Assembly: GCA_018398805.1 (NCBI GenBank)
Contig: JAGFBZ010000906.1
Span: forward strand, 1,346,001-1,410,000
Length of the DNA stretch: 64,000 nt
DNA from: Hirundichthys speculiger
Lineage: Eukaryota; Chordata; Actinopteri; Beloniformes; Exocoetidae
Direction of reading: 5' to 3'
Made by a program: the position numbers and the translations under genes. Below the pieces are notes generated by a model. That model ran no database searches, was not told the origin of the DNA, and saw only the letters and a program-made list of their open reading frames with translations. This document shows positions 24,596-36,652 of the stretch, in pieces. Position 1 is the first letter of the stretch, and the number at the start of each line of letters is the position of its first letter.

Positions 24596-27500
24596 TTCCT
24601 TTTAGATTCTCTTTATTTATTTTTTTTAGGCTGGATAATGGTTTAGAGAGGATGGGATGGTTTAGGATGTGCCGGATAAGACGGTGCTCCAACCTTTTCA
24701 TCCATCAATACAACAGTATATATAGATAGATATGTGGATTCTTTGGTTTATTGAGTTATTATGTGAGTTATTTAATGATCACCCTCTTTTTTCTAAAGGT
24801 TATGTTTTTTTCTTGCCTCATGAGTGATATACTCAGCTGTCATGCTGTTGTTTGGACATCTGAGCGCGCCACACCTGTGTCTGGTGTCTATTACTTAGCG
24901 GTAACTCACTCGTGTCGTGCACTTACTCCAGAATGTGCCGTATAACTGACTCACCCGTCCTTTTCACCACCACACAGCGTTTCTCTCCCCGTATGTACAA
25001 GTTGTGACATCCGGTCCACCAAAATGCCTACACAGTGTTTTTTGGTTTTTCACTGTGGTTCCCTCCTAATCTCCCCGTGGCACCGAAACAGATTTGTGTC
25101 TCTATATTGGGCTCGGCGACGGTTACCGCTCAGCTATGTTGATCGCCCTTGCGGACGGATGTGTGTTGCTTTTTTGTTTGAGCGCGTGTTTGTGAGTTTA
25201 AGGGGGGTCCCTAAATAACAGCGTTCGCTCTCCTGCGTGTGGCCATGTGCGATGGTGTAAATCACCGGGTCTTGATTGTACGTGTCTGAACCGTTGCTGG
25301 ATGTGTGTGTGTGACAAGCGCGCTGTGTGTGTGTGTGTTGGGGGGGGTGCAAGTACTTAATGTCAACAAACAGGAACAACAACAACAGTTATGCTTGCTG
25401 CAGCCGAGCCTCAGCTATGTTGTAATTAGAAGTAGATGAAAACGTGGGACAACAGTGCCTTTAACCGTAACCAAACATTTCTCTCAGGCAGGGGATTACA
25501 GGCAGAGACTGAATGCGGTCTGCTCCACACTCTGCATGCCACATGTCCCTGCTTCTCAGGCCACTGATCCCAGTCCTCTCTCTCCGCTGCCACCAGCCAT
25601 TTAGGGCTGCGTCCCAGATGTGTGATATGGTCATCCTTAACCGCTTGCATGCGAGCCTGCGTGCACTCCCCCTCCCCTGCTATCCTCCAGTCTGTGCTGC
25701 CTCCCACTGGCCGGGCGTGATATCGACAGCGGCGCGTCAAACTGCATCCTCACCGTCGAAGGGTAACTCACTTCACGTTTTTTTTTAGTTGGCCTGTTTG
25801 GAGTTAATCGCGCGGATGCGACGCAGATTCACCGAAAATGATGAACCTCTTGAATAATGTCAGACAGGCCCGGAACGTCAGCTAAATGCTAACAAGGGGC
25901 TGCAAGTCCATTGCTGCCTCACATCTGTACTTTCTTCCATCAAAAAGTGATTTTTCACTGCAGCCCGGCCTGAAACGAGACCGCCACATGCGTGAATGAG
26001 TTTCAGGCTCTACCACCATGTCCTGGCGCGGAGAGAACATCTGAGAGGACTTGTAAACAGTCAACCATCATCATAAATACCCGGAATGGAGACGTGATTA
26101 ATCTAATCCCTCCTGGCTGTCTGAAAACGCCAGAAAATGTCTCCCTATTGGAGAGCGACCGGGACGGGCTTTCCTTGTAAACATACACTGCAATGGCTGC
26201 GCAAAGATAGAAGCAAAAGAGATTCATCCAATTTGTCAAGTCGATCAGGTTACAGTGATGAGACGCCGCGTTGAGCCCGGTGAAATCTGCAGCGTGGGGA
26301 TTGTTCGGGCCTGTTAACTGTCACCCCGTCTCTGTTTTCCTTCATCACCACAGAGGGGCCGCTGCGTATTCTCTCAGGGGTTTTATATTGAGTATATTGA
26401 GTATATTACATGGCTTGTTTTGCGAAGGCTCCGTCCAAACAAGGGGGCCCGCTGCCAGGATCCTGAGCCCTACATGGGACTGGATCTGCAGCGGGACAGC
26501 TGAGCTTCATTTTCCGTTTTGGACCCCGACCCTGGACGTTCCACGTCCCCCATCGTCCGCCCTCCTCAGCCCCCTCAGCCTCCTCGTGGGTTCACTCAGG
26601 TGCTCTCGAGCGAGTCCCCCCCCCCACCGCCTGCACAGCGGCGGCGGCAGCAGCGGTGGTGACGGTGGGGGGGGTTGAATGCGGACAGAACGGTTTGCTC
26701 AGCAGCCTGTTGCTCTGGTTTGTTTGGAGCTGCGGTCCTTGCTGGAATATGTAACCAAATTCCTTTCCCTGTCCCACAATCGGAGTTTGCTGCCAGCTTC
26801 CCTGGCAATGAGGCCCTGAATTAGAGCCAGTCCTCCTGCTCATCCCACAAAGCCTTTCATGTTTCCAAACCGCAGCCTGAGCAAGGCGCCTCGGTTTCAA
26901 CAGCAGCAGACCAGCATATGTTTGCCTAATTCCTAAGACATGATGACAGTGGTCTCCCAGCCACGAAAAGACAGCTTCAGGTTTTTTTTTTTTCTTCTTC
27001 TTCTTCTTCATCCTGCACTTTAATTATTATTTTGTGTTGCCGATGACTCCCAATAGTTACACACCACATGTTTTCTCATTACACATGTTCTTATTCTTTT
27101 TTTTTTTTTATGACCAGTCCCCCGCACCCCTAATTTTTTCCTCCCTCCCCTCCAACTCGGTCACCCCTCTCCTCCCGCGGTGCTTTGCGAGCCCGTGACC
27201 TTGCAACTGAGAGCAGCGGGGGAGGTTTTTCATTGCCCAGCAGGAGATGGAATTATGGCTGGTTATTGCCCACAACTGCTAGGTGTCGTGAGAGGTGGAC
27301 ACAGTCTTCCTGCCACAGGTCGCAGCAGATTATACAAAACCAGGCCTGATCTCGTAAAGACAGAGCTGTGGGAGAGCAACACCCAGAGCTGCACCGGGCG
27401 ATGCCCCCTCGAACCGCTCGCACGTCGCCGGGCGCCTCGCGGACCATCAGAGCCCTTTGTCTTTTTCGCTGTCTGGGGACTTCCAGTGAACTCAGATCCC

Positions 27501-29292
27501 AAAATATAATTGGAAATATGAATTATCACCGCAGCCAGCTGGAGCAGGTAGATGATCCCTGCCTCGCAGTCTCGCGGCGCTAAAAACGCTGCGCCCAGTC
27601 TCAAGGCGTTAGAGCCATAAAAACAAGAACAACACCCTGTGACACGCCGCGATCCCTTCTTGACCTCCTCCTCACACTCGCTGGCGCCTGGAGAAGCTGT
27701 GAACTTCTGTATTATAGAGATTTTGTCTTTGCTGTCAGAGGAGGTTTTATTGATGGCGTGATGATCATAAAACCCACGAGAGGCATTGCTCCTAATGCCA
27801 ACACAATCTACAGTGTAATCTCTAACCTCTGTCTTATTAAACACAGAGTCTATTTGCTGGTGAGGTGAAACATTGAACCGCAAATCCGCTGCAGAGCCAA
27901 AGAGGAGCTCCGCGGAGCCAAAAGAAATAAGCACCAGAGTCGCACTAAAAATAATCAGGCCTTAGTGGCGCATAATGGTTTGCCTTGAATGGGAATATAC
28001 TTATATTTTTTGGTCTTTACTCCACTTATCAGTAGCCCCGCTCTCTCTCCTCTCAGTCCAGTTTTCTGGGAGCTAAGCCTCCTTGGCCCACGTCGGCTCC
28101 TTGCGGCTGTCGTTGCATGTGTTTTAGTTTCACCGCTTGCTTCCTACAGCTCACTGCAGCCCCGCGATCCTCTCGGATGGCGTGTGACACACTCTTATCC
28201 CGGGCAAATCTTCACATCCAGCCCTGCCAAGTCAAACAGCCCCGTGCGCTGCCGACGTCGAACCCAATATCGTCGGACTTTTAAAGACATGTGTGTTTTT
28301 CTGCTTTTTACATGTACAAATCTGACCGTAGTTTCAAATACTCAATCATTAAATTCTCAGCACAGCTTGCTGAAACGTTCAAAGTTTATTTTATCACCGC
28401 GCGTACAGACAGCCGCAATACATTTTTAGCAGCCGCGGCAGGAGTCTTGTGTATTTTAACGCGCCGGCCATATGTGGCACCCTGACCTCTTTCATAAACA
28501 GTAAAGTCTGTAGAGCGCCATGGCCCTGTTTCACCAGTTTGGGAAAAAAAAAAAAAATTAAAATATAAAAAAAAAAGGGTGCAGCAAAGGGGCGCTTTGG
28601 GAGGGGTTCTGTTGGAGTACATGAAAGTCATGTTGGAGCTTTTCCTCTTTGAGGAAAGATGGGCAACACTGGGCTGAATTGAACTGAGGTCCAACTCGTT
28701 CTTGTATCATTTAAGCCAAAAGACTCCGTCCGTCTGTTCAGTAGAAGGTTGGCAGAACTCACTTGAAAACGATTCCCTCGTCCTTAAACTGTCAGGCAAC
28801 ATCCAGTCCTTCAGGCGGCTCCAGATATATTGCGCTTTTTCAAATCCAGTCCCGCCATCCTTTGTGCTTTGTTCCGCAGAATTGGACGCACAACAGTGGA
28901 TGAGCACAACAATTAGCCTTCCAAGAATAAACAGCTCTTTCTCCCCGAAACAGATGATCAGTCTGTGCATTACGGGGTCTTTGATTGATGTGGGTGGCCG
29001 GACCAGAATGTTAGTCGCTCTAAGCGGGCCCTCGGGCCCTGGAGCCCCATTATTCCAAAGGCTTCCCTGTGGCGCGGTGCTCTACCTGTGGGTATCAGGT
29101 GTTGTGAGAGCTTTCGACGGGGGGGTGGGGTGAGGTGGGGCGGTGTGTAATTACACATGCATGTGAAGGAAAGGCCTCTGAGGGTAATGAGGTTTGGAGG
29201 ATGAGGCCATCTCGGCGGGTGGTCCCTCCCTCCACTCCAACGGCGATCCCACTGCTTCTCTGTCTGCGGCCGCTCACGCGAGTCGCCCGGGT
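24596..29292. other. Non-coding, no gene recognised
   Basis: Holds T-rich runs, a GT microsatellite pair near 25302-25340 and a TTC run near 26992-27010. The 223-codon minus-strand frame at 27263-27934 is the longest here but has no recognisable domain and lies in GC-richer DNA where chance frames are longer. A non-repetitive AT-motif-rich part at about 27680-27920 might be regulatory. Confidence 0.45.
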
Positions 29293-29313
29293 CCCCCCCC
29301 CCCCCCCCCCCCC
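29293..29313 (+). repeat. Poly-C run
   Basis: An uninterrupted run of 21 C, directly readable. Such runs are hard to sequence, so the length may be inexact. Confidence 0.85.
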
Positions 29314-29404
29314 ACCAGGTCGCCTCCTCTCTCCTTGCTCGGACAATGGGATGTGCTTCAGCAGGGACCTGGAAGTGGCGCCCACCCCGGTTGGTCCAGC
29401 CAAG

Positions 29405-29640
29405 CGGGCTCCCTGGACCGCTAGGAGGCATTTTATCACATTACATCAGATCAAAAGCAATAAGCTAATTACAAACGACTGTGTGCACGCAAGCAATAAA
29501 TACAGAATCAGCGTAATTGATTTAATCCTCTCAATGCTAAGTGAAAAACTTATCAACACCAGGGCCAAAATTACAGCCCTGTTTTCCGGGGCAACTGTGA
29601 CAATCGGATGAATTAAAAGATCACACGAAGCTCATTCGAC
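29405..29640. promoter_or_regulatory. Candidate regulatory block
   Basis: Unique-looking DNA with several TAAT-core and related motifs (GCTAATTACAAA, GCGTAATTGATTTAATCC, GATGAATTAAAAG). There are no simple repeats and no coding signal. It looks like a conserved non-coding element, which only alignment with other fish could confirm. Confidence 0.3.
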
Positions 29641-30888
29641 CAGAGTAAACTTGGGCGACGCCAGCACAATTTAAACAGCAAAGCTTAGCTAAATGGAAAG
29701 GGAGAGACATGTAATTTTACGCCTTAGACACTTTCAGACTTACTTGTTGTGTTTGTTCATCTGTTTTCTTTTTTGCAGTGAAGGAGTTTTTTTTTTTTTT
29801 TTTTTGCGAGCACGTGCTTCTTCCATCATCCGCTGCGGCGGTAGTGAGGGGGAAAAGAGGATGTTTTATGCATGTCACAATATGCATCTTAAGAGCAAAA
29901 GCGTCAGGAATGACAGTAAAAAATGCGAAAGGTTTTCGTCAGCGTTTACTTATTCATGACGCTCTGAGAAAAGCAACATATTTTAGAGCAAATCCATGTT
30001 ATCGCGGAGAAGCTCCCCCACAGAAGTCATTTTCAACCTGAGGACATGCGCTTTAATGACAGTTCGAGGTGGTGCCGCTGGAGCAGAGATACAGACTCCA
30101 TGTTCGCAACACATGCAATATCAAAGCAGAAGGGAGGAGGGTTTATCCCGAATAAAGCCTCTGCTGTATGATAAGGCCGCGATTCCTCTACTATCTTACC
30201 ATCTTTTTAATCATCCCACTAACACGCATTCAAATTTATTTCTTAATATATAGTGCATTTGCCATCTAACCCTTGCACTTTTTCTTTGTTTTTTAGTTTT
30301 CCCTTCTTGGGCCTGCAGCGCATAACCCTGATTTTACCTCCTAACACCGTTCCGGAGTGCCTTTAATTCTCATTTACTCCCCCTTTTTTTTTAGTCTTTC
30401 ACTGATCATAACACTACTGCAGCTTATCAAAAAAAAAAAGCCTAATGATGGATGTGTAAATATTTATGATGACATCTTGCACATTTAAACCTTTACAGGG
30501 TCACTCGACGAGCTACTTGTAATTTATCATTTTTAACTCAAGATGGTTATTGGAGAACATGACCTGGCCTTTTTACGTTTTTGGGGGGAATTTGTCAGAA
30601 CATAAATGCCCGCTGAAGCTCTCAAATGTGGTTACTCGCTCGGTAAAAGGGTAAGTGGGTTATTGGGAACAATAATGGGTATCAAATTGGCTTGACCCCC
30701 TTGACCCCTCGTTTGGCCCCCGCGCGCTGCTGTGGCAGCCCTCTCACGGAGCTCTCATGTATCACACGACAATCTTTTCTAGCATTGTTTTCTTGGAACG
30801 TGCTGACTGCGGCCTGATGGTGAACTCTGAGGCCCAAAGCATGCAATAAGTTTTTATACAAGTAAGCCATCTAATGGACAGCGATGTA
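29641..30888. other. Non-coding, nothing recognised
   Basis: A T-run lies near 29787-29805. Frames are short and overlapping. No transposon ends were noted. Confidence 0.5.

Positions 30889-30956
<68 letters not shown>
30889..30956. repeat. ATCT tetranucleotide microsatellite, 17 units
   Basis: Seventeen perfect ATCT units without interruption. Long perfect tetranucleotide arrays are usually length-variable between individuals. Confidence 0.95.
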
Positions 30957-30958
<2 letters not shown>

Positions 30959-31689
30959 TATAGGCCTCGTAAAGATTAATGCTCTGGAGTGGAGTAATTG
31001 CAGCAAAGTGTCCAAACAGTGTCCTCAGTACTTCTGCCTGGGGCTCATTATTTTCTTATTTATCCTGCATAAATAACCTCAAATTATCCATAAAAACATA
31101 ATGTCTCACAATTCTTCCCACTTCATCTGGCTCTGATTACTGTTTTTACAGCGTGGAATTAAATGCGCTGGAAAGACGACCCGTGCATGTATGGGCCCCA
31201 GAGGAGGAGAGCTGCAACTCTTTAAGAAAAGGGAAAAGGGGGGGTGAGGGGGGGGGGGAGAGAAAAAAAAAATCCCTTTGTTTTCTGTAAAGGGACACGG
31301 CGTTCTAAGCGGTTTCCATGTGGCCTCCATCAGTGTGGATCTGAGAGGTGAGGTGGTAACAGATAATAATGCAAATAAAAATGCGCGGCAGTTAAAGCGA
31401 GCATACCAGCTGTGCCGTTTGAAAATCGCTCGTCGTCATTCAGCCGGCTGCGTGGGCGCACGATTAGCCCGGAACGGGACACAGAGAGAGAGGAGCGTCG
31501 TAAACTCGCAAGTCTCACTTATGGAAATGTTTGCACGAGCTCTTGACGGATGAGCGGCACTTGTGTTTGCCGCAGTCTGAGAGAGTTCCCTATCTGTGCC
31601 CACCAAGACCACAGTAGCAGGTGTCTAATGTGACCATTTGGTTATTCAACACATGAGTCCATTATGGCCGCTGAGCCGTGAGAAGATCA

Positions 31690-31970
31690 GGGGGGGGAAG
31701 GAGGCCTGCTCCTTTAAATGGAATCTTTAATTTCACAGGCCTCTTTATATCCCGCTGCAGTTGCGATTGTGTAACAGAAAGGAGGAATCAAGGCTTTTGA
31801 AAGCACATTAAGCAGAAAGCAATTAACCAACACACAGTAGTTAATTTTTGTATTAATACTTCAACAGCTGGTGCAGATTGCTTCCTCATTTTTATCTCCG
31901 CTCCAGCTGTTCCTCCACTGACAAGAACACTAAAGAGGATTTGTCCCTAATAAAGTGGCTCCATATATAG
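31690..31970. promoter_or_regulatory. Candidate regulatory block
   Basis: Non-repetitive DNA with homeodomain-type and related motifs (AATTAACC, TAGTTAATTTTTG, ATTAATACTTC) and no coding signal. It sits between the ATCT array and a Tc1 fragment. Conservation is not tested. Confidence 0.3.
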
Positions 31971-32544
31971 ATACCTCGTTGAGAAATGGAACCGTGGGGA
32001 ACGTGGATTTACATATGGAAAAAGTTGTGCGAAATGAGCGGCTTTTCAATACGCCGCCGGTCCCCCCTTTCAGTTAGCACCTCCAATGGGAGTTGTTTCA
32101 AAGCCCTCTTTCCTTGTCTACCAAGTGTTGAAGTCGGTGTACATTTCAAAGTCCTTTATTGACATCCTCTACAGATGTGCTGCTTCGAGGAACATTTATT
32201 ATATAGCGAATCACATAGAAAAGGCTCATATGGTGTGCTGTAGGCTGAAATGCACGCATGTGAGCATCTGAGCTCTTTTCTGAAATGACCAGACATTTTA
32301 CACAATGATTTGATTTATTTAACAAAAACTAAGCTTTAATGCACAAGTAATTTTTGCCGCCCATCATTCTGGGAAGTGTTATAAGGTCATTCCCGAACAA
32401 CTTTGAGTGCATCCTTCTGCAGCAAGAAACATAATTCACTTGTGGAAAACATTTTCTCAGGAGCTGAGATGCCAAGTACACTGGGTTAGACGGAGTGATG
32501 CTCAGAGAAATCACAGACACCCATGAGCTGCATCTCAGAGCCTC
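31971..32544. other. Non-coding, nothing recognised
   Basis: Short frames only. Composition and motif content resemble the preceding block, so the block may extend into it. Confidence 0.45.
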
Positions 32545-32900
32545 TGTTAAGATGTTAAACGTTAAAATTCCCGACAGTGTAATTAGAAAGGCTGAACCAA
32601 TACAACTTGTTTGAAAGGGTTGCCAGGAGGAAGCCTCCTTTTTCTAAAAAAGAACATAGCACAGTTTGAGTTTGCAAAGTTGTATCTGAAACACGCACAT
32701 ATGCAATGTTTCAAGACTTTTTTTCTTTGAACACACAAAACCAAAGTAAAGATGTTTGGACATACCGCACGGTTTCACACTTGGAGAAAAACCAAACACA
32801 GCCTATCAGCACGAACACACCGTCGAGCACAACGGTGGCGATAATAATCTGGGTTTGCTTTTGCAGCCACTGGACCTGGCACCCACTGTGATATTAGCCG
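32545..32900 (+). pseudogene. Tc1 transposase fragment, sense orientation
   Basis: Several frames together recall the middle of a Tc1 transposase. AAGGGTTGCCAGGAGGAAGC (near 32616) is followed by a stretch matching the segment before the first catalytic Asp. Next comes ACCAAAGTAAAGATGTTTGG (near 32741), then EKPNTAYQHEH (32779-32811) and ATCTGGGTTTGCTTTTGCAG with CACTGGACCTGGC. Frameshifts and substitutions break it throughout, and no ends remain. It covers about the same part of the protein as the minus-strand fragment at 43705-44175. Confidence 0.7.
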
Positions 32901-32962
32901 TAGGTTTTCTGAAGAGTCCATCTGAAGCCTCTTTTTTGTTTTGTCTTGCTGCGTGGCGCCAC

Positions 32963-33001
32963 GTGCAAATGGCATTTGGGCCGTTTGCATGTCATGCAAA
33001 T
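32963..33001. promoter_or_regulatory. Palindromic POU octamer cluster
   Basis: TTTGCATGTCATGCAAA at 32984-33000 is an almost perfect palindrome. It is made of a reverse ATGCAAAC (32983-32990) and a perfect forward ATGCAAAT octamer (32994-33001). A further near-octamer GTGCAAAT lies 13 bp upstream at 32963-32970. Paired octamers can bind POU-factor dimers. It sits just outside the Tc1 fragment. Confidence 0.4.
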
Positions 33002-33009
33002 CACTGGTT

Positions 33010-33608
33010 ATGAAGCCACAATGTGTACTCCCACTGACTTGGAAGGTAAAGGACAAAACCGGGAAAGAATATCGACATGCTGAACCTTAATTCCCGTCAA
33101 TTTGGCAACGACCAGATCAACAGTCACAGCGGTGATCCTGCCCACGTCTACTAGAAAACCTGAGGAAAGCCATAACAGAAAGAAAAGTATGAGTTCTGGC
33201 CCCCTCCACATCGTTGGGTTTCCTCGATTCAGTTAGTTGGCTGGCTTAGCTTGTGCTAACCTGCGATGCTAACTGATATTACTTTTTATTCAAAATATGT
33301 CCAAAAAAATTCTCACAGTCCACAGGTGTTTCTTCTTCCATGTTGCAAATGTTTGCCACGTTGCAAAAGGGAAACAAGCAGGGCTGAGAAGCCAACTGGA
33401 GCACGCCCACCTGATGCCAGTCACAGGTATGCTGCGCTATCCTGTGATGCTAATTGAGATTACTATCTGTCCAAACATCCTCATTTCAAGTACTGCTACT
33501 GAAACAACATCCAAAAAACAAGCGCCAGAGCTCTCTTTTATGTATTGACATTACAAAAAAAAAAAAAAATTACATTTTAGAATGGATTTTCTTATTTTCA
33601 TCTTCACT
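33010..33608. other. Non-coding with weak internal duplication
   Basis: Two stretches, near 33260-33295 and 33435-33470, share the pattern CTG-GATGCTAA-TGA-ATTACT. This hints at an old tandem duplication of about 175 bp. A short A-run follows at 33556-33568. No gene recognised. Confidence 0.35.
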
Positions 33609-33905
33609 GTGGCTCGGTGTTTAGCAATGTTGCCTTGCGGCGAGGAGGTTCCCTGCAGGAACCTTCCTCCGTGGAGATTGATGGTGTTTGATTTTGTTCC
33701 AGTATCCAAGTTTCACTCCCAGAACAGCCCAAAAACTCTTATGTTAGCTCAATTAGTGATTCCAAACTGGCCATAGCAGTACGTGCGTGTGGTTGTTTGT
33801 GTATAACGCTGGCGATAAGCAGGTGCAGATGCTCGATGGATGAACAGTTGGATTACATGCTTTCTGTGTAAAGTGCCTTGTGATGACTCAGTAGTCATCC
33901 AGGTA
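33609..33905 (+). repeat. Degenerate tRNA-headed SINE-like repeat
   Basis: The order GTGGCTCGGTGTTTAGCAAT, TTGCCTTGCGGCGAGGAGGT, CCTCCGTGGAGATTGATGGT, CAGCCCAAAAACTCTTATGT and TTAGCTCAATTAGTGATTCC follows an interspersed family very common in teleosts. The B-box region is eroded. The tail after 33780 matches less well. It is old by its divergence. Confidence 0.6.
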
Positions 33906-34344
33906 GGTCAACTTAAAAAGGTAATGAAGTGATCCGAGGTAAAAGTCATTCAACCAGAGGAGCCAACCGCTGCAAGAGGTAGCGGCCGATGAGCTAGAAG
34001 CAGTCCAGCCGGCGTCCTCTGGTTAGCCGCGACCAGCAGCCTTCAGATGGGAGCAAAGATGGCGGACTCAGGCTACTTTGCTTCACCTCTGAACCCTTCT
34101 AGACCAACACAAGTCATGTCATAGTGGTCTGTTGTGACAGTTAACAGCACAACAAGTTCATGTTATCTTCAAAATAAAAATGAGCTAGCGCCCTTTTAAG
34201 TCTTTATTCACAGTTCAGAAGTGAAGATAGGACAGCGCTAAGGTATGACTCAAAAGACTGTGTCTGTAATTATACGTAAATTTGTGATTTTATCTAATTT
34301 TACTTGATGTGGTACAAAAGAACCCCCCCCCCCCCGCCCTCCCC

Positions 34345-34510
34345 ATACAATTGTCATGGATATTAAATCTAGCAATGGAGACTAAAACCATTTTGTGAAC
34401 CAGGCTGTAAATATGTTTGTTTCTGCTGCAAAGTGACTCTCTTTTGGCCCCCAGTGGTCAGTCAAGGAACAGCAGTTTTTCTTCCAACCAGGTTGACTTC
34501 CAGTTGGGAT
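34345..34510 (+). repeat. Probable dispersed teleost repeat fragment
   Basis: GGAGACTAAAACCATTTTGT, ACCAGGCTGTAAATATG and TTCTGCTGCAAAGT resemble a repeat I associate with percomorph genomes. Only one copy is in the window, so internal support is lacking. A C-run at 34323-34335 lies just upstream. Confidence 0.35.
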
Positions 34511-36559
34511 GTTGGCGCTTGGTCAGCCCACCGCTGTTTTGGTTTTTATTATAACACAACCACGTGGTGTAATGTGTCATTTGTTGTCCGTCTGACTGGC
34601 GTCTGACCGGAGCTTATCTCCGGAAACCGAACCCGTTATATTTTTGTATCAGCCAGGGCGAGGAAGGACCTGGTCATGGGGTCTTTGCTGACTGTCAAAA
34701 CAAACATCCCAGGAACAAGTTGAGACAGGCTGCCACCGACGCCACATCCGTCCGGTCTTATACCAGCGTGAACCACAAGATGTGTAGCTACTTACGCACT
34801 CAGGCGGTCGCCCCACCGCACCACATGCCTGCTTGATTAAGTGAGCGCTGGGTACGGCTAAGTGACAAGCCTCAGGCTGGGGAAGAACTACTCTCCTCTC
34901 CTCGTCCGATTCCTTACGGTCTCTCAGATATCAGGCTTCGATGAGAAAGAGGTAAACACAGCGGTAAACTCGGCACAGATCACCCAGACAGTGAGAGCAG
35001 TGTCCTCGAACTGGCTAAATTTTCTTTTTCCACATGGTAACACAATCACACCTGGTGCAACAGAGAGCTCTGGAGGATCGAAGCGGTGCTCTTTAATCGA
35101 GCGTAATGGAGGGAACGTTAGACAGTTGATTCGGATTTATGGCGCCTCCTAATCAGAAAATATGTATTTCTTTCGGGTGCCTTTCTGGTCCTAATTGAGA
35201 TGATGGATTTCGGCGATGAAGATTCACAGCACCGACTGTGACGACGCCGCATGGGTAGCTGTGACTTTGAAGCCGCTGCTTCGTTTAATCATCCTTGTAG
35301 AGACTGATTTACAAATGAGAAACTAATGTTTTGTTTAGACTCGGTACGCACGCTGTGTTCGCCGCGTTGCTTGGATACTCAGTGTTAATGAGTGTGATGC
35401 GCAAGGGGGGAAAAGAGCACTGTTGCCACTTTTTTTGCAACACAGAATTAGTGGCAAACATTATGAGAGTGCAAGCCATTAAAATAAGAAATAAGCTTTA
35501 ATTTATAGCTCTGGCCTGTTTGTCATTTGGCTTGGCTACTGCTTTGTTGCATATGCGAGCGCGGAATCATTATGGATGGAGAGGTGGGACTTGTTATGGG
35601 GCTGAGGGTGAAGGAGGGGACTGAGACCTTTTTTGCAGCAGCGCCGCCAGATGTGTGGCTTCTCTTTTAACACAGCGGGAAACGAAGGAGGGCCTGCGAA
35701 GTTGATTCACCAAGTCCAGTGTGTGCTTGTGTGCGCGATGGTACCACCTTCGTGACCAAAATACTTCAACTTGCATGTCATCCACATGCAAGTCGTTTTC
35801 AGAGATCACGCTGGCTGGACTTTTTCTTCCTGGAGCTGATACTTTTGCAGCGGCTGCCAGAGAAAGATAGGCTGTCTGTAAAACATATGCTAAAAACAAA
35901 AGGATTTATCCGTGACAGGCTACCTGACTTCACCCCGCCGGTCCCGACGCACGATCAAAACACATTCTTTCGCTCAAACACACACACACACACACACACT
36001 CGCACCCGTTTCCCCATCTGGCCCCGGCTCTCTAAATGTCATTGCTCAAGCGCCCATTGCCTCAGATCATCCGCCTCAGCTGGTTGTTATGGTAACACAC
36101 TTCCACATCCTTCAAGGTGCAGCCGATCCCCCGCGCGGGCCACTCAAGAGCGCCGCTGCTCGGGGCTTCACCCTCGCAGGGGCCTCAACGGGGCTCCGGG
36201 GAACCAGGTGTTACTTCCTCCGGCCTCCGCTCCCCTCTTTTCCAGCACGATGGAGGCTGCGCCGGAGGGATGGAAGACATTAAGGTCCAGCTGCAGCCTT
36301 AAAAGTCAACTCCTCTACCCAGCTGCTAGACATGAGAGTGCGGCAAGACTCAGGAAACCAGAAAGTCCCATCAAAAGCGGGGAAGCACGTTTATTAGCTC
36401 TTCTTTGCCTTTGTCTCACAGGAGCTTCACAGTGGGTTTGAGCTTTTGAATGATTTCTAAAGCTTTCATCAATATTTTTGCAAGATTTTCTAAACTTTTC
36501 ACTTTTTGTTTTAATGATATACTCTTACATTTAATGGGATCATCCTGCAATAATTGCAC
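34511..36559. other. Non-coding, no gene recognised
   Basis: Includes a CA microsatellite at about 35979-36000. The 240-codon frame at 35719-36441 reads through that CA array as His-Thr repeats and has no domain, so I do not treat it as a gene. A unique AT-motif-rich part lies at 35430-35580. Confidence 0.5.
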
Positions 36560-36652
36560 GTTAGTTGCTGGACTGGCGACCTGACTCCGGCAGATCCCTG
36601 TGACCCTGCACAGGACTAAACAGATACAGATAACGGATGGATGGATGGATGT
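36560..36652 (+). repeat. 3' tail of a SINE-like repeat with GGAT units
   Basis: GGCGACCTGAC, then TGACCCTGCACAGGACTAAAC, then AACGGATGGATGGATGGATG. This is the usual 3' end of the tRNA-headed family seen at 33609, ending in GGAT repeats. The head is missing, so it is a truncated copy. Confidence 0.5.

Noticed and set aside
27263..27934. 223-codon open frame, minus strand
   Set aside because: No family resemblance, no splice or promoter context, and frames on the other strand overlap it; likely chance in GC-richer DNA.
35719..36441. 240-codon open frame, plus strand
   Set aside because: Reads through a CA microsatellite as His-Thr repeats, has low-complexity Ser/Arg/Pro composition and no recognised domain; another long frame overlaps it.
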